From assembly GCA_011524475.1 (NCBI GenBank), contig WTKG01000041.1:1-7879 (forward strand): DNA of 7,879 bases, written 5' to 3'. Under the pieces are notes generated by a model. That model made no database searches. It had not been told where the DNA came from and saw only the letters and a list, made by a program, of their open reading frames with translations. Below are positions 6,992 through 7,879 of the stretch, one piece after another. The stretch's first letter is position 1. Every line of letters starts with the position of its first letter. The translations under genes and the position numbers were made by a program. Origin of the DNA: Demequinaceae bacterium. GTDB lineage: Bacteria; Actinomycetota; Actinomycetes; Actinomycetales; Demequinaceae.

Positions 6992-7879
6992 GTGACTATT
7001 GGATTAGGGATGCCTGCGTTGCCGCCGCCTGTGTTGGCGCCTCGACGCAAGACCAGAAAAATCAAGGTGGGAAAGGTGGACGTGGGCGGTGACGCCCCCA
7101 TCTCGGTGCAGTCGATGACCACCACTAAAACTCATGACATCAACTCCACCTTGCAGCAAATTGCGGAACTGACGGCCACCGGGTGCGACATCGTGCGGGT
7201 CGCGTGCCCCACCCAGGATGACGCTGACGCCTTGGGCGCCATCGCCGCAAAGTCTCAAATTCCGGTGATTGCAGACATTCACTTTCAACCCAAATACGTG
7301 TTTGCGGCCATTGACGCGGGATGCGCTGCGGTGCGGGTCAACCCGGGGAACATCAAAAAGTTTGATGACAAAGTCAAAGAGATCGCGAAGGCCGCCTCGG
7401 ACGCTGGCACCTCCTTGCGCATTGGCGTGAACGCAGGATCTTTGGATCCGCGGCTCCTGGAAAAGTACGGGAAGGCCACCCCCGAGGCGCTCGTGGAATC
7501 CGCAGTGTGGGAAGCGAGCCTCTTCGAAGAGCACGGGTTTCGGGACTTCAAAATTTCGGTGAAGCACAATGATCCCGTGGTGATGGTGCAGGCTTACGAA
7601 ATGTTGAGCGAGCGGGGGGACTGGCCTCTCCACCTCGGAGTGACAGAAGCGGGCCCTGCCTTCCAAGGCACCATCAAGTCGGCTACTGCGTTCGGGGCGT
7701 TGTTGAGTAAAGGAATTGGGGACACTATTCGGGTTTCTCTATCGGCCCCGCCGGTGGAGGAAGTCAAGGTAGGCCTCCAGATTTTACAAAGCCTCAACTT
7801 ACGCGAACGCACTCTTGAAATTGTCTCGTGCCCTTCATGCGGACGTGCTCAAGTGGATGTGTACGAACTTGCCGACAAG
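6992..7879 (+). CDS. ispG: 4-hydroxy-3-methylbut-2-en-1-yl diphosphate synthase (IspG/GcpE), 3' end outside window
   Basis: Iron-sulfur enzyme of the MEP pathway that reductively opens 2-C-methylerythritol 2,4-cyclodiphosphate to HMBPP. The frame runs from GTG 6992 to the last base, giving 296 residues; the family total is about 380-390, so the C-terminal quarter is missing. Hallmarks: MTIGLGMP N-terminus, [12 protein letters not shown] (38-49), [12 protein letters not shown] (64-75), [30 protein letters not shown] (91-120) of the TIM barrel, [10 protein letters not shown] (143-152), SVKHND (189-194), HLGVTEAGP (214-222), [11 protein letters not shown] (244-254), and SCPSCGR (279-285), where Cys280 and Cys283 are the first two [4Fe-4S] ligands. 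The third cysteine and the bridging glutamate lie beyond the edge. The GTG start matches the M. tuberculosis N-terminus. AGGA is only 2 nt upstream, too close to act as an SD, and AAGGGA (6976-6981) is 10 nt away. It lies 46 bp after the protease gene. Confidence 0.96.
   Translation, partial: MTIGLGMPALPPPVLAPRRKTRKIKVGKVDVGGDAPISVQSMTTTKTHDINSTLQQIAELTATGCDIVRVACPTQDDADALGAIAAKSQIPVIADIHFQPKYVFAAIDAGCAAVRVNPGNIKKFDDKVKEIAKAASDAGTSLRIGVNAGSLDPRLLEKYGKATPEALVESAVWEASLFEEHGFRDFKISVKHNDPVVMVQAYEMLSERGDWPLHLGVTEAGPAFQGTIKSATAFGALLSKGIGDTIRVSLSAPPVEEVKVGLQILQSLNLRERTLEIVSCPSCGRAQVDVYELADK

Noticed and set aside
6280..7125. A 281-codon open frame on the - strand across the end of the protease gene and the start of ispG.
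   Set aside because: It is antisense to two clearly recognised proteins, has a His/Arg/Ser-rich composition typical of a reverse-strand shadow and no recognisable motif.
1..7879. Search for an undescribed system: mobile elements, CRISPR, defence or toxin genes, tRNA/rRNA, riboswitches, long repeats.
   Set aside because: All nine genes are conserved housekeeping or lineage-typical genes, the gaps are at most 60 bp, and I saw no repeat, att site or compositional break by eye.

Overview
This window looks like a chromosomal housekeeping block from an actinobacterium (Actinomycetota). Nine genes lie head to tail on the + strand: tsf (3' half) - pyrH - frr - cdsA - rlmN - DivIVA-domain repeat gene - dxr - site-2 protease (rip/rseP-like) - ispG (5' part). 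The order dxr / zinc site-2 protease / ispG, downstream of tsf-pyrH-frr-cdsA, is also found in Mycobacterium tuberculosis (tsf Rv2889c, pyrH Rv2883c, frr Rv2882c, cdsA Rv2881c, dxr Rv2870c, rip1 Rv2869c, gcpE/ispG Rv2868c). Protein signatures agree: the IspG N-terminus begins MTIGLGMP, the UMP kinase has the [12 protein letters not shown] form of its motif, and a DivIVA-repeat protein is present. GC content looks moderate by eye (not counted) and TTA leucine codons are used freely, which argues against Streptomyces and for a moderate-GC actinobacterium, perhaps an Actinomycetaceae-like lineage. That last placement is inference only.

Layout. Positions 1-432 encode the C-terminal half of elongation factor Ts. 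A 60-bp gap leads to pyrH (UMP kinase), and a 22-bp gap carrying a good ribosome binding site leads to frr (ribosome recycling factor). From frr to the DivIVA-repeat gene the junctions overlap: TAATG (frr/cdsA), ATGA (cdsA/rlmN) and ATGA (rlmN/DivIVA-repeat). Gaps of 11 bp and 9 bp separate the DivIVA-repeat gene from dxr and dxr from the protease, and 46 bp separate the protease from ispG, which runs off the right edge. No gap exceeds 60 bp and I see no convincing terminator, so one transcription unit, possibly with internal promoters, is likely.

Functions. The block joins translation (EF-Ts, RRF, 23S rRNA/tRNA methylation by RlmN), nucleotide supply (UMP kinase), phospholipid precursor synthesis (CDP-diacylglycerol synthase), two steps of the MEP isoprenoid pathway (Dxr and IspG), an intramembrane protease of the kind that cuts anti-sigma factors, and a small protein made of DivIVA N-terminal-like repeats, which may link the operon to the growing cell pole or septum.

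I found no mobile element, CRISPR array, tRNA/rRNA, toxin, defence system or other accessory cargo. The least-understood item is the four-repeat DivIVA protein. The next most interesting point is that dxr, the protease and possibly ispG lack a well-placed Shine-Dalgarno sequence but have -10-like hexamers 6-8 nt before their start codons, so leaderless internal transcripts are possible.
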